This document shows positions 39,353 to 52,141 of a stretch of DNA of 64,000 nucleotides, piece after piece. The notes beneath the pieces were generated by a model. The model did no database searches, was not told where the DNA came from, and saw only the letters and a program-made list of their open reading frames with translations. The stretch's first letter is position 1. Every line of letters starts with the position of its first letter. Where the stretch lies: NCBI GenBank assembly GCA_964017065.1, contig OZ024785.1, positions 14,029,592 to 14,093,591 on the forward strand, in the 5' to 3' direction. A program made the position numbers and the translations under genes. The stretch comes from Haliclona indistincta (lineage: Eukaryota; Porifera; Demospongiae; Haplosclerida; Chalinidae).

Positions 39353-39945
39353 GCGAGTGAGTATAGTGATTGAGTGAGTGGGTGGGTGAGTGAGTGGGTG
39401 AGTGGAGTGGGTGAGTGAGTGAGTGAGTGAGTGAGTGAGTGAGTGAGTGAGTGGTGAGTGAGTGGGTGAGTGAGTGAGTGAGTGGGTGAGTTGGTGAGTA
39501 TGTGTGTGGGTGAGTGAGTGGGTGAGTGAGTGAGTGGGTGAGTGAGTGGGTGAGTTGGTGAGTAAGTGAGTGGGTGAGTAGGGTGGGTGAGTGAGTGAGT
39601 AGGTGAGTAGTAGTGGGTTAAATTATTAGTGGGTGCGCTAGCGTGAGTTAGTGGGAGATAGGGAAGGAAGGGATTGTATGTGGATTGAGTTAGGTGAATG
39701 GATTTTGTTTAAGTGGGTTTGTGAATTAACGGCTGAGTGAGCTAGAGTAGGTAGGTGAGTGGGCAGGTGCTGGGTGATCATGAGTAGGTGAATGATTGAA
39801 GTGAGTGAGTCAGTGTGTAGTTGGGAGTGAGTGAGTGAGTGTGTGTGTGGGAGATGATTATATTGGTACTGGTGGATAAAGAGTGGGTGAGTGAGTGAGT
39901 GAAGAGTGAGTGAGTGAAGAGTGGTGGATGGGTGAATCAGTGTTG
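39353..39945. repeat. Imperfect (TGAG)n microsatellite, about 600 bp
   Basis: Long run of gtgagtgagtgggtgagtga-type units that decays toward the right, with interspersed gtggg and gtagg variants. Confidence 0.9.
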
Positions 39946-42049
39946 TGGGTAGTTAGGATGGGGGAGTTGAATAAAGTTGCAGTAGTGGTTAAAGGATCGG
40001 TAGGTAAGCTAGGTGGAAGAGAAGTGGGTTAGAGGAAAGGATGGATCAAACAGGGATTGCATGTTGATTGTGTATTGTGTATTGAACGACTGATTTTGGG
40101 CTGATTTTCTTTCCTTTGAATCCTCCCTGGTTGTACTTCTTCGACATATCGGAGAAATGGTCACTCGCCAGACCTTTCCACAACCATGATTTGGCAGTTG
40201 TTGTGGCGAAGTTGTCTGTGTTCGCTTCCACTTCGCAATGCAAATTAGATGCGATTGTTGAAAAATACTCCATTGAGCAGCGCCTGTGAGCAGCGGATAC
40301 TCCATTGAGCAGCGGATTCCTTTTTCCCACAACAACTTTTCTTCCTGTTCTGTCAATGGCTAGTATGCTATTAGATCTTGTTATTAATAGACAATGTATT
40401 ATCTAGATGTAATACAAAATGTTACAATTAATACAAAACAATTGCTAAATTTGAACTGAATCACTACTCCTCTACCTTTCCCTTTTCTCACTCTCCTCCC
40501 ACTTTTACTTTCTTCGTCTTCCTTTCTCTCTCTCTTCTCAGAATAATTTTAGCAATCAAGAGATTGAAGTTCATAAGTGGGCGTTCACAGACTCTGCCCA
40601 TCCTTAAATTGATGCCAATCATGTCACTTGGGAAATGAAAGATTCAATCATGAGTTTATTGTGATAGAGAATGACAATTACATAGAAATTTTACTTCAGC
40701 AATCATTATATTTTTATTACACGAAGTGGTCCATGATTTTACGAGCAGGTAATTTAAGATCATTTTTGAAATAATAATTATCATTGCCGATCGGCAATGA
40801 TATGTAGGGATGACCTCGAACTAAGATGGTGGCTACCCATGTGTGAAAATGAGTTTTCGCACATATCTCTACTGTTATACATTTCTACTGCATTTTAACT
40901 ATCTACGAGGGAATCTGAAGTGCGAGCGCTTGCAGGAAGTCTATGAAAGTCGCCGGGACTGCTTGCTTGACGACGAAAATCAAGATGGCGACTCTCAGAG
41001 AGCCGTTGCAGATCTTCGCTGTTTTAGCGTTTATCGAGATTCCAGACATCTAGGATTGATCAGACGATTGTTCTGAGCAAGAAAATATCTTTGGCGAAGC
41101 TGGCAGACGTTTCTAAAGTGGTAAACTAAAATCGCCGCCCACGCGAATTGTTCATCTTCTTTCTTCTTCTTCTTCTTCTTCTTCTTCTTTCAGTAAGCCT
41201 AGCGCTGTCTTGAGAGAACGAATCACTACCAAACCTGCACCATCGCATGTGTATGCATCTGGGGTAGTGCACTTACTTCTTAGATAGGCATCAAACACTA
41301 CAAGAAACGAATAATCCTTGAAAAACATGGGTTTTGGACCGTTTTGGACAGTTAGAGCGATTCCATTAATTAACCCTCTTGTCGCTGCTGATCATTGACT
41401 CCGCCCACATCAGTTTTGAAACTGAACTCGGTTGTCGCTTTCTCTCTGCTCTGGGCGCTTCAGCGCTCAAGGTAGAGCCTAGAGGTATGAACAAGCAGTA
41501 TACTATACCCTGGGTAGCACTGATCTGTCTATGCTGACATCATTACCCACGGCAGGCGCGAACCGGACGACGGTGGCTACCCGATCTCAGCCTGGGGCAT
41601 AGGCTACTAGTTTCTTACACTACCCGGCGTAGGCTATACCCATAGGACCCTGTGCTGTTGACAACTGGACATTGTAACAAGCTAGAAGCCTCTGTGATCG
41701 TGATATCAACATCAACATGCAAGCCTGGGACTAGTCTACGGACTAGCCATGGCATCATACACTGAGTTGTTAGTGTTAGTCTTTCTTCATCCATCACTGT
41801 GCTAAGAAATATCATGTTGTCAACTCATACTCTCAACCTCTCTAACTAATTTAAACCTTTTCATTATTCTTGTGATTGCCGATAATAACATTCCATGTTC
41901 CTTGACTCTCTGTCTAGAGGCTATTAACCTTCTGATCTACTAGACTAGTATCTGCTGCTCACAGAGTTGTAAAAATGAAATAAGAGCTAGCATAGCTAGA
42001 ATACAGCTAATAAGTTCAAACTGATAGTGATAAAAAAAGTAACAGGAAC
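39946..42049. other. Repeat-rich, no gene confirmed
   Basis: Two overlapping open minus-strand frames at 40009-40356 (one reads WLWKGLASDHFSDMSKKYNQ) are suggestive but unassigned. 40806-41205 is a dispersed repeat shared with 33802-34095, with a (CTT)n run at about 41158-41190. Confidence 0.4.
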
Positions 42050-42922
42050 AAGTAAAGTAAAAAAGTTTTAATAAAAAAAACTAAAAAGTGTAGGGATGAC
42101 GCTTGCAAAAGTAAAGGAACAAGATGGGATGATGCTTGCAAAAGTAAAGGAACAAGATGGGATGATGCTTGAAAAAGTAAAGGAACAAGATGGGATGATG
42201 CTTGCAAAAGTAAAGGAACAAGATGGGATGATGCTTGCAAAAGTAAAGGAACAAGATGGGATGATGCTTGCAAAAGTGAAGTATGTAAAAGTCCCAAGTA
42301 TCCCTACATCAGCGGCTTGAAGGAGGACGCAGTCCGATGAAGTAATTGACGGTTGTAAACAACTAGAGGTATCTGTGTTTGGAGGACGCAGTCCGATGAA
42401 GTAATTGACGGTTGTAAACAACTAGAGGTATCTGTGTTTGGAGGACGCAGTCCGATGAATTAATTGACGGTTGTAAACAACTAGAGGTATCTGTGTTTGG
42501 AGGACGCAGTCCGATGAAGTAGTTGACAGTTGTGAATAACTAGAGGTATCTGTGGTTTGGAAGACACTGTCACACAGTCCGATTAAGTAATTGATGGTTG
42601 TAAAAGGTATAGGAAGAGGATTCCGCATTTGTCAGTTACACGCCATCGCAGCAAGCCGCTGATGTAGGGATACTTGGGACTTTTACATACTTCACTTTTG
42701 CAAGCATCATCCCATCTTGTTCCTTTACTTTTGCAAGCATCATCCCATCTTGTTCCTTTACTTTTGCAAGCATCATCCCATCTTGTTCCTTTACTTTTTC
42801 AAGCATCATCCCATCTTGTTCCTTTACTTTTGCAAGCATCATCCCATCTTGTTCCTTTACTTTTGCAAGCGTCATCCCTACACTTTTTAGTTTTTTTTAT
42901 TAAAACTTTTTTACTTTACTTT
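42050..42922. mobile_element. 873-bp foldback element built from tandem repeats
   Basis: Arms of about 270 bp (42050-42319 and 42652-42922) are inverted copies. Each arm contains six 33-bp units (aaaagtaaaggaacaagatg..) and ends inward with atccctacatcagcggcttg. The loop (42320-42651) holds about five 59-bp direct repeats (ggaggacgcagtccgatgaa..). The 33-bp units happen to be open in both directions (AKVKEQDGMML), which I take as a by-product. Layout is that of a Foldback/FARE-type element. Confidence 0.9.
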
Positions 42923-45900
42923 AATTATAGTGTTTGTCAGAATCATCAATGAGTGAATCATAAGTAAATGCAAGCATGCTATGAATGAGCGATAATTGTA
43001 TTGCAATTACAAAATTTCAAGTGGGGAGATCATACATGGTCTCCTGATTCTTAATTTTACAAAACCAGTTCACACCTCTCATGCTGCTGTACTGAACTAT
43101 GAATAGTTTATGTTCAGTAAAGAATGTGCGGATCAGAATTAGTTACAATGTTGATTATTGTGCAGGAGCCGGACTAGTTCATGAATTTGTTCAGTGCAGT
43201 CTCGTGTAGAGCTAGAATCAAACCTCTCAACGTGGATGCTGCCCCACCCCCTAAATCTAGTCAAACGATATTCTTCGTCTTCACTGCAGTAAAATTCACT
43301 TCCTTCAACTGGAGAAGATCACTGATGTATCACTGATCACTGATGTATCACTGATCACTGATGATCACTGATGTATCATCGCCTTCAAGACGATGTCAGA
43401 GTGGGCGGGTAAGACAATAACTGACCACACCCAGTTATTGCGCAATCTCCACGCGGCAAGAGCAATCAAAATGGCGGAAATCTACTGTCTCTTGTATCGG
43501 TTGCCATCGCGGTGTTTCCTTGTCGTTTGTTCTCTTTCTATACAGGTTTGTGACTAATAAGCAATGTATTTTATCTATGATTGATTTACGAATGTTTACC
43601 TGTTCTGTTTAGGCGATCAATGGCTACCTACCGTCTCTCACTTTGAGGACATGATTGATTCCTAACAACCTGAGCGACTCGTATACATCAACCATTGTTG
43701 TTCGAACTTGCGCTCATCACAAGGTGTTGTAACTCATGGTGAAATTCCAAGTAAGCCACAACTCGTTCAAGTGTTTGTACACGTGTTTGATAGATGAACT
43801 ATCGTTGTTGTACACAGTGGTTTAGTGTGTTACATACTGCTTGATTACAAGATATACGTGAAGGGCAGCTTAAAGAATAGGAGTGCCTGTGTCTGTATAG
43901 ACCCATTGCATGCCATGTCACAGTCATGCACGTCTGTGTATCTTTGTACTCGTTGGGGACAGCAAACTGTTTTAGCAATGCTATGTACACACGGCGAAAC
44001 GAAAGTGTAGATACAGTCATGGGTAAGCTATGCAGGCATGTTTCTTGGAATTTATTGTTTTTGTCGCTGTACCAGAGGTACGAGAAAGGCAACCTGTCCC
44101 CCAAAATGGCTTCCAGTCACGTGATTGTGATGTCACATGTAATCTGCAATATAATGTACTGTATCTGCCTGTGCCTCGTGTTCAGTTATCAAGTGCTTCT
44201 GTGTGTTGTATCGAGTAGCTATGTGTTGGACACACTATGTGTCTACATTGTTGTATCGAGACTATCACTATCGACCAAGTGTCATCACTGTGTGTCCATG
44301 TGCAATTCAAGAATTGTTTTCTTGAAGGTGTTTGTATTGAACCTAGCCAAGATTCTATTTTTTAAAAGACTGTTCATTAGAAGTTTTGTGTGAGCTAATC
44401 ATTGAAAATTGTCAATTAAAGGCCTTGCTTGATGAGACATTGAGACCACTTGTTGGCGAGTCCCATAGTCATTGTTTAGTGTGATAGATGACTATATGGT
44501 TGAATATTGATAACAATATAGTCATTGTTGTACTCAATGGTTTGTTCTGTTTGTGCCTTACGTATCCTTGGTTGCCTGATGGCCTGAGTCCTGTAGTTGA
44601 TATTTGCTAATAATTTAGACTTCTTTGTGTAAGATGGTGCTTTTGTTTTTAACTCCAGTCCAGCCATTCATCTGTTATGCACTATAGTGTATGTAATGAC
44701 TAGTTACAATCTGACATTTCAAGTTACGTTTATGTTTAACGGGTTTAGTAATCATTTGACTAGATAATAGCCAGGTTTTAATAATGATATGACTGTGTCT
44801 GCGTAAACCGACCCTATTGCTATTACCATATCATAGTTATTTAGCCAGTCCAAGTTAGATATAACAAGATTTGTGCCAGGATTAGTATTTTGTTATTATT
44901 AATCTTTTTGTTTGTTTGCTTTCGTAATTCAACATTCTATTTTGCTCGTTTTCATTTCTTGTTTTATAATATTTCATTTCGTTACTATAGTTAAGCAAGA
45001 ATTTACTGTTATGGCAAATTTTATACAATGAATACTTGTGTGCTTTTATTTTTGTTATTAATTTTTTTCTCACTTCCTTCAAATTTTGATGCATTGTTTC
45101 ATTTTGTCCTTTTATTATTTATTTTTGAAGTTTACAATTTATGATAATGTATTCTTGTGTACTTTATTTATTTCTCGTGAGCCGTGACTTCCTTCATTCG
45201 ATGCTTTCGTATTATTTTTAATTTTGACCATTCATTTAATTATTTAAAATTTATAATAACTAGCTCGAGACTAGTTATTGAGAAACATTAGAACGAATTG
45301 TTTATTGCTGGAGTCACGGTTGTATATGGTTAGCAACAGAATTGTTCTAATACACCGACTGCATGAATTCTTCATACCAGCAACTATTGGAATTACAATG
45401 GCAAACAAGATGAAAGCATTATGTTGATTTGAATGAGAATCAAAGAAACAAATTAAGAACGAGACAATCTTACGATGAATTGTGTATTAAGAATCAGATT
45501 GATTGTCATGATTAATCGTCTTGAACTTCTGAAAAAAATATTACGTGAAATTAAGTTGATGGGAGCTCTTGGAGATCGTACAACATAGTGAAAGGAGTTT
45601 TCTATACAGAATAAGTGTCAGCTGTCTAACAGATCTATGCGAAAATCTCCTGAATGATGCCTGACTTCTGTACGAAACAATCTTATCTTTTATTTTTCAA
45701 GCAATTACTTTACCTGTGCTATAGAATGCCAATGTTGTCTTATAAAGCAGTATTGATATACAACAGATATCATATCTACTGAATCACCATCCTTAACAAT
45801 TATTTTACACTGAAACAATGAAGAAGGTGCAGTTTCATCCGTGTACGGTTTTGAAGTAAAGTACATATGAATATCTAGATGGAACTACTCGATCATGCTG

Positions 45901-47397
45901 TGCGAGATATGTTATATCAGCTCTTTATCACTGTCTTGTTGTCGTGAATATAATCTTCCTCTGTCAAATCTTGCACTCTCCTCTATATCAATTTTGTTAT
46001 TGGCTCCACCTTTTTTAACAATGACTTAATATTTTTGGCTTGTTATAACCGTTCATTAAGGAACACTTGAGATCTAATTTTTGTTCATTTTGTGTAGTCC
46101 GTGTCTATTTCTGCATAGTGTTTGAATATAAAATAATATCATTGTTATTTACATTTCTTTCAGTATTACTGTATTGATAAATATTGTTATTGATTTGGGA
46201 CATAATATTTATTCATTAATTGATCGTGTACTTTCTAAGACAATCATCAATTTTTGCTCGATTATGTCACTTTAATTGTGTCACTATGTCACTGTTTCAT
46301 TTATTTAGTTGTTTTGTTTTCAGTATCAATCTTTCAAACATTTTCTTAGAACATTATTCTGTCTTATTCTTATTCTGTCTTGTTTTCCTCAATGGCACAA
46401 TTTTTTTTAATTTTGCTGTATACAAACTTTGCTTTTGTCACAAGTTGTTCTTAAAATATTTTTCATTTTTGGAATTTTTGAATTGTAGTTTTTTTGTTGG
46501 TTGTGTTCAAATTACAATGTGTTTCCTGTCACACTTGTAGCTTTATATTATTTGATTATACAGCGGTTTTGATCTTGAAAAACCGCTATAGTTCACCGTA
46601 TTCTATTCACATTGCTTGATTAGCACTCCCTGTATTAGACTGTGCTGTGATTGCCATGATAGCATGCATGCTTTAGCTTTTGATCAATTTATTGTTATGT
46701 GCTATGACTCCAAATGCTCAAGTCAGTTTTACTAGTTAAGCTATGTAATACTGGTAAGCACACTTGCTGTGCTTTACATAGCTTTTCAACCATTATTGTT
46801 TACTCAGTGTTGGTAATCTTATGTTTGTTAAAAGGCATTTATAAACAATGTACTGACTAGTGACTATAATATATGTAAACTACTTTGGCTGTTATACTGT
46901 AACATTACACTAGCTTCAACATAGTGAATGAGTTACATTGATAATCATTAAAATTTATGATCTAGAAAACTCTTTCTATGACAACAGTTGGATTTTGATT
47001 ACCTTTAACCCCTTAACCCCTATTGTCGCCTTTTGGCGACATACATGCTTCAGACACCATAACTTTATCTAAGTGTTAAAATATCCCAAAATTAAGCTAA
47101 ATTGAAGAATACAAATAACCCTAAAAAATCCACTGGTTTTCGGCGCACCCCCTGCACCAAACGTTATGGTGATGGCTTTTTCTATGGCTTCAGTGTAAAT
47201 TTCACATTTTGAGAAAAACATAATGGCTGCCAAGAAAATTTGGACATTTTATGGCTTCAGAGTGCTCGGAAAACACATTTTTGCGCATTCTCTATGACCT
47301 GGGCTACATTTTGCACTCACCAAAACCACTGCTATTTGTATGTACTTTTCAGTAGCCTGCCCCAAAGTACTAACTTTGAGCAAAATTTGACGAGGTC
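42923..47397. other. Gene-poor AT-rich region
   Basis: No convincing CDS over 4.4 kb. A possible first exon is at 43471-43545 (ATGGCGGAAATCTACTG to a CAGGTTTGTG donor) without identifiable continuation. Short direct repeats gatcactgatgtatcact occur at 43319-43377. A small hairpin tgtcgcc-tttt-ggcgaca is at 47023-47041. The tract 44400-47000 is very AT-rich, compatible with a long intron, an untranslated region or heterochromatin. Confidence 0.4.
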
Positions 47398-47590
47398 TGT
47401 AAAACTGCCGGATTCTCTTTCAGAGTAGGCTTTGATCGCTATCGATCTCGCGATGCACACCGATTCACTCACTGCTCTCGAGCTCTCTCTGAATGTTTAT
47501 TTCAATGTGCGTCATGAATCAACGGTGATTAATAATGATAATATGCAATAATAGCGCTAATGATAGGTTCGTCCCTGGGACAGTTCAACA
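47398..47590 (-). repeat. Candidate 3' LTR of a BEL/Pao element
   Basis: On the minus strand a purine-rich GGCGGGAG precedes TGTTGAACTGTCCC at 47590, as a polypurine tract precedes an LTR. The other end (TGTAAAACTG at 47398 on plus) is a guess. No second LTR is in the window. Confidence 0.35.
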
Positions 47591-47678
47591 CTCCCGCCGT
47601 TGACCAGCAAGGCATGGTCAACCTAAGTGATACAATGATAGATAAAATTAGCAATGCATGATTATGAGTGTGATACAG

Positions 47679-48800
47679 TCAGTCCAGTTTCATATCATCT
47701 TCGACTTCCATCTCAGCTTCGATCCATTTCTTTCTCAGTTCGTCAGCTCTTTTAGCAGCTGCTCTTCTTGGTCTAGAAGTTAGTTCTTGTTCTTCGGGAA
47801 GTTCAGGCGAGGAATCCTCAGCAATGTCGGATTTAGTTTCAATTTCTGATGAATCGCAATGCAATTCCAGCGGGTACAGTAACTGTATCGGTCGATTCAG
47901 TGTCGTGTGTTGACGATCTCTGGAAACTACTCGGACAGTGGCGGCCCTCGTTTTTCCATCCTTCCCGGTTAGTAGTCGCTGAATGAAACCGAGCTTCCAT
48001 AGTCCTCGTGGTAGGTGTTCATCCTTGACGATGACTACTTGTCCAATAGAGACCTTTGTCTTCTCTCCTCGGTAACGTTACTTTGCTGTGTGTGCGTGTA
48101 CCTCCCGTAATTCACTCAAATATTCCGTGCGCCACCTCTTCCAAAACTGTTTCAAAACATTGTTCAGATGCTTCACACGGGCGGTAGCTTGATTGCAAGT
48201 GAGAGAAAAGTCTTCATCCTTGAAGTCGATGAGATGGTTCAGATCATCTGGTAAATTGAGTATTCGGTGTCCAGTGATCAAATGCGACGGAGTGATGGGC
48301 TCTTCAAGGTCGTCGCTAGAGACATATGACAATGGTCGAGAGTTGATCACTGCCTCAATCTCAGCTAGGCTGGTGATTAGCTCATCTAGTGAGAAATTAG
48401 CTCTTCCCACCTGTTTCCTTAAGCAGCGCTTAGTTGACTTCACAAGACGTTCAAAGGCTCCACCCCACCAGGGCGCCAACTCCACGTTGAATTGCCAGGT
48501 TATGCTAAGTCCTGATAGATAAGCCTGAACTGTTTTATCCTTCACAACTGTCTCGAGGTACTTCGCTGTGGACTTGAAAGTTTTCACATTGTCGGAGATA
48601 AATTGCTTTGGTAATCCTCTTCGAGCCAAAAATCTCTTCAGGCAGCGAAGGAAGGTAGGTGTTAACTGATCGGTCACAGCCTCCAAGTGAATAGCTCGCG
48701 TGACGTAACATGTGAACAGTGCTATCCAGGCTTTGGCAGACTGCGACTTAGATACACGGATCAGTATAGGTCCAACAAAATCTACACCTGTGTAGCTAAA
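47679..48800 (-). pseudogene. BEL/Pao integrase and C-terminal domain, truncated
   Basis: Minus-strand frame from about 48800: YTGVDFVGPI (first D), FISDNVKTFKS (second D) and VELAPWWGGAFERLVKSTKR (E), then VINSRPLSYVSSDD, all typical of BEL/Pao integrases. A TAA at 48078-48080 interrupts the frame. The same frame then continues into GEKTKVSIGQVVIVKDEHLP and LWKLGFIQRLLTG, the DUF5641-type end of this family, and stops at 47679. Upstream RT, RNase H and protease are missing, replaced at 48.8 kb by ttctacac low-complexity DNA. A dead 3' fragment. Confidence 0.85.
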
Positions 48801-49196
48801 AGCAGGGGCTTCTTCTACACTTTACATCTTCTTCTACACTTCTACACTTCTTCTACACTTCTACACTTTTCTTAAAACTTTACATAAACTATCAGTACTT
48901 ACTGCTAGTGATACTAAGACATTATCCTCTCTTATGAGTGTGCATTGCACACCACCATCCTCACGATATGTCCCAGGAAGATCACTGAACAAAAGACATA
49001 CCTAATTGAGGTGGTTGATATGTAAACCAACTCACATGTGTACATAGTTGTAGTGCTTCTTGCACAGTCAGTTTTCATGGATGGTATTTAGCAACATCAG
49101 CATCATCACCTTCGCATTACCATTAGCAAACTGATGTTGGGAAGCCAGCGCCGCATGCTTTAAAAAAGCACTTAACTTCCTTGGCTGGATTGAAGA
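48801..49196. other. Low-complexity TTCTACAC repeat, then spacer
   Basis: Irregular cttctacacttctacac units at about 48813-48872 mark the truncation point of the BEL/Pao fragment. No gene follows until the repeat at 49.2 kb. Confidence 0.6.
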
Positions 49197-49473
49197 TCAT
49201 GATAAAACCAAGGGCTTAATTGAGAATAGAATTCCTCTTACTGGTTCTTCAGGAACTTGCCCTAATTTAATATAACCAAAATCCACCTCCTCCAGCTTTT
49301 TCATTAAAGTACTCTTTGATTGCTTATAGCTACACATAGGGCATTCCTTGAGAGACCAGCAACTCATATTGACACTGGGATCATCTCCTAAAGTCTGAGG
49401 TACATCTTCCAAAGACAACTCCACAGATATTATCTTGTCTTCCCCCTACATTGAGTTATATATGTGTACTACA
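49197..49473 (-). CDS. CxxC-bearing exon containing the 165-bp repeat
   Basis: A minus-strand open exon-like frame: MSCWSLKECPMCSYKQSKST, then KLEEVDFGYIKLGQVPEE, stop at 49197. The first 165 bp (49309-49473) duplicate 5950-6114 in the same coding sense. This may be an exon of a mobile gene family. Function unknown. Confidence 0.35.
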
Positions 49474-49834
49474 AGTTGGCTCACTAAAAATAGCATCACA
49501 GGTGCTGATGCCTCAGTAGAATTGCAAAGTATGTACCGCAGTTTGCATACACTTTGACAGGGTGCCAAGCGATAAGCGCTGAGCCGGCCAGTGATAGCCA
49601 CGCCCTTTACCGCGTTATCTGGATATTTCCGTTTATTTGACCGTTAAACTGGCATCGTGGGTCTTGTTTGTAAAGGAGCAACAGTTCACGCGCTTTTCCA
49701 AACACAGGGCTTGCTTCTAAAGAGCAATCGACGTCTCTTACCGGTTATTCTATTGAGGGTAACGACCGATCGTGGGGCGGGCAATGGATCATCCTGGGGC
49801 TATCGTGGGGCGAGCAATGGATCATCGTGGGTCA
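49474..49834. other. Spacer/promoter of the PB1-like gene
   Basis: Contains a short direct repeat (cgtggggcgRgcaatggatc at 49770-49825) just before the start codon. Confidence 0.4.
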
Positions 49835-50820
49835 ATGACTAACCATCTCGTGTACTGCCGTGACACACAATCTGTGGGTTTGTACGACAGGAGCAACAGC
49901 GAATCTTGTGCAACGGCTATTGATACAAGAGTGAGTATAAACTGTGTAGAGTAAGATATCAGCTTCATGTATTTTTACCTCTTTCTATGTAGAGTGATGA
50001 ATTAATAACCAACCAGTATAAGTATAGGGTCAAAGTTATTAATCCAGTGAACAAGAAGCAGTACAAATGGTTATCTCTACATGGAGTCAGCAGAAGATTT
50101 GAATCTCCACTTGATCTTAAGCAACAGTTGCTAGAAAGTCTTGGTGACCATGTACCTGCACTATCATCCATTGATACATTTAATGTCGGATACCTACAAA
50201 GGAAGTCACAAACTAAACATTGGATCGTTTCTGATAAAGACATTGACAGCATGTATGCTCAATATACTGAAGATATTTCACTGTGGTGCGACCAGCGAGT
50301 TGAAGAGGTAGTGACTTCCAGTAATGCTGCTAAACAAAAGAGAGCTGGTGCTGAGAACGCACCACCTCCTAAACGCACTAATTATACCGATCGAGAAGAA
50401 GCTATCGAAGAGATTGCAACAGAATTGAACGAGTTTCATGGAGATAACTACTCATACCCGCAATACAAATTATGGGCACGTCTAATTGCGTGTGGGCAGC
50501 ACACGGACAAGGAAAACCCTCCCAATGTGCCCATGATTACAGGGTCATACTCTAAAGAACGTAAACAGAAAGCTGGCTCGTCAGATCTTGGTGAGATTAT
50601 TGCTGGAGCTGCTGTAGCTATTGTGAAAGCGCTAAAGGATCCATCTGAGAAAAATGCTTCTGTTACCAGTACAGTATCACCCGGTAAAAGAGCTTCACTA
50701 AGTGGGCAGTATCTAAAACAACTAGAAATTATTCAGAAACTGAAAGACGAAGGAGTTTTGAGTCTTAACGAGTATCAGGCTCAAAAGCAGCGTATCATGG
50801 AAAATCTACAACCATTATAA
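49835..50820 (+). CDS. PB1-like domain protein, 307 aa, two exons
   Basis: Exon 1 (49835-49930) starts ATGACTAACCATC and joins in phase across a 62-bp intron to exon 2 (49993-50820). Residues about 33-115 (QYKYRVKVINPVNKKQYKWL, SLHGVSRRFESPLDLKQQLL, then SDKDIDSMYAQYTEDISLWC) look like a PB1/ubiquitin-like fold. A middle helix (DREEAIEEIATELNEFHG) and YPQYKLWARLIACGQHTDKE with NPPNVPMITG follow. The C-terminus QYLKQLEIIQKLKDEGVLSL resembles SHOCT-type oligomerisation helices. The gene at 14767-16045 shares this order. Families of this type recur in sponge and cnidarian genomes, and a link to mobile elements is possible. Function unknown. Confidence 0.7.
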
Positions 50821-51063
50821 TTGTTTGATAATAACCATGTCACTGCGTAGTACTGTACACTCTGTAGCTGAGTCTGTGCATAGAGTGAATTTCATTCACC
50901 ACTCACTGATCACTTGTGTATCTCATGAATTTTTCTGCATCAGCATTACTAATTTTTGTCAATATTCATGTATGGGGGATTGGAATGCGTGCATGAAGAC
51001 TGAATTTAAAACAGAATAATACAATGTACACATGCACATAGTCTTGTACAATGCAAGTTTGCT
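50821..51063. other. Short spacer
   Basis: Non-coding. Contains cttgtacaatgcaag, a small palindrome, beside the stop of the IS630-type gene. Confidence 0.4.
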
Positions 51064-52048
51064 CTATTGGTATCCAGCGTGCTTTATCCAACCTTGGCAT
51101 TGCTGAGGTGTTATTGCAGCAAATGCTGCAGTGAGTACATACTCAATGTCATCTGTTGCTTGCAAAACTGCTTCATTGGCCTTCAGGTAAGCTTTCACAC
51201 TGGAAAAAGCTTCCTCTATAGCATTGAAATCAGGACTATACGGTGCATAAGAAGATCACAAGAGCCCCAATACTTTCTATGAGATCAATGCTGTCAGCAG
51301 CATAGTGAATTGACGCGTTGTCCAGAACAACGATGCTGTGAGGATTTGTCCCGTTAAAAGGCATCAAATGTCTCAGTAAGTTCTCTTCCACAAACACCCT
51401 AAACTCACTTGCATCAACACTACCATGAACAAGTCGGAAATCCAGCATTCCATAGGTAGACATGGCTGATATTGCTGAGACTCGTCTCCCTCTGATCAGT
51501 AACCTGTGAGACTTCGTACGCTTTCCCCTTAAGCTGTATCCAAACTTTCTCATGGAGTCTCTGCGATCACTACCAGTCTCATCAAGAAAAACAATCATAT
51601 CTGCAGCGTACTGTTGCATCTCGTTCATATATCTGGCTCTGCACACTTCACTCTGTTGTATAGCAACAAGTTGAATCTTTGTGCGTGTAAACCCGGCCTT
51701 CTTCAGGAATCTACATACGGTGGCTTCACTTACTTCGGTCCCTGTAAACTGACTAAGTTGTCGGCATATTTCAAGTAGATATATTCCTGGCTGTTCTAGA
51801 ACTAACTCCATTATCATCCATTCGTCATATGAGGTCAGTCGAGTAGGAGGATGGCTTGACCCATACCCTCGCCCGTCAACATTGCCCGTCGTGTCAAACA
51901 GCCTCACCATCCGACGCACAGTGGAATGGCTCACTCCAAGGTTAGCACTAACTCTACCAAGATTGTACTGTAAAACTTTAACTTGATATACCATTCTCCA
52001 GCGAAGATCGCCATCGTACGCTTTGGTTCTTCTTGGTTCATACGACAT
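51064..52048 (-). pseudogene. IS630/Tc1-mariner-type (DDE_3) transposase, frameshifted
   Basis: From ATG at 52048 the frame has a helix-turn-helix (VSANLGVSHSTVRRMVRLF), then FLDETGSDRRDSMRKFGYSL (first D), SIVVLDNASIHYA (second D) and GALVIFL. A one-base shift near 51243 moves the rest to another frame: YAPYSPDFNAIEEAFSSVKA (E) to a TAG at 51064-51066. All three catalytic acids are therefore present but split by the shift. The gene would cut at TA targets. Terminal repeats were not recognised. The 5.55-kb transposon inserted 93 bp upstream of its start codon. Confidence 0.85.
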
Positions 52049-52141
52049 GGTGACCACAGCGCACTGCGGCGCGAATACAGCCGCTATTGCGGCGCTGACC
52101 GGTTTGGCGCTTATCACTTGGTAATTTTTCAAAGTGTATGC

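Noticed and set aside
39353..39945. Telomere-like repeat
   Set aside because: The unit is GTGA/GTGG-type and imperfect; it is not TTAGGG and lies inside the window.
42016..42952. Repeat proteins on both strands of the foldback (AKVKEQDGMML, QASSHLVPLL)
   Set aside because: 33-bp units are a multiple of three, so all frames without stops stay open; symmetric coding in an inverted repeat has no independent support.
43825..44393. Hydrophobic open frames suggesting a receptor
   Set aside because: Overlapping frames on both strands with no consistent exon phases or recognised motif.
46220..46540. Phe/Cys-rich frame of 106 codons
   Set aside because: Composition follows the T-rich DNA; no splice or domain support.
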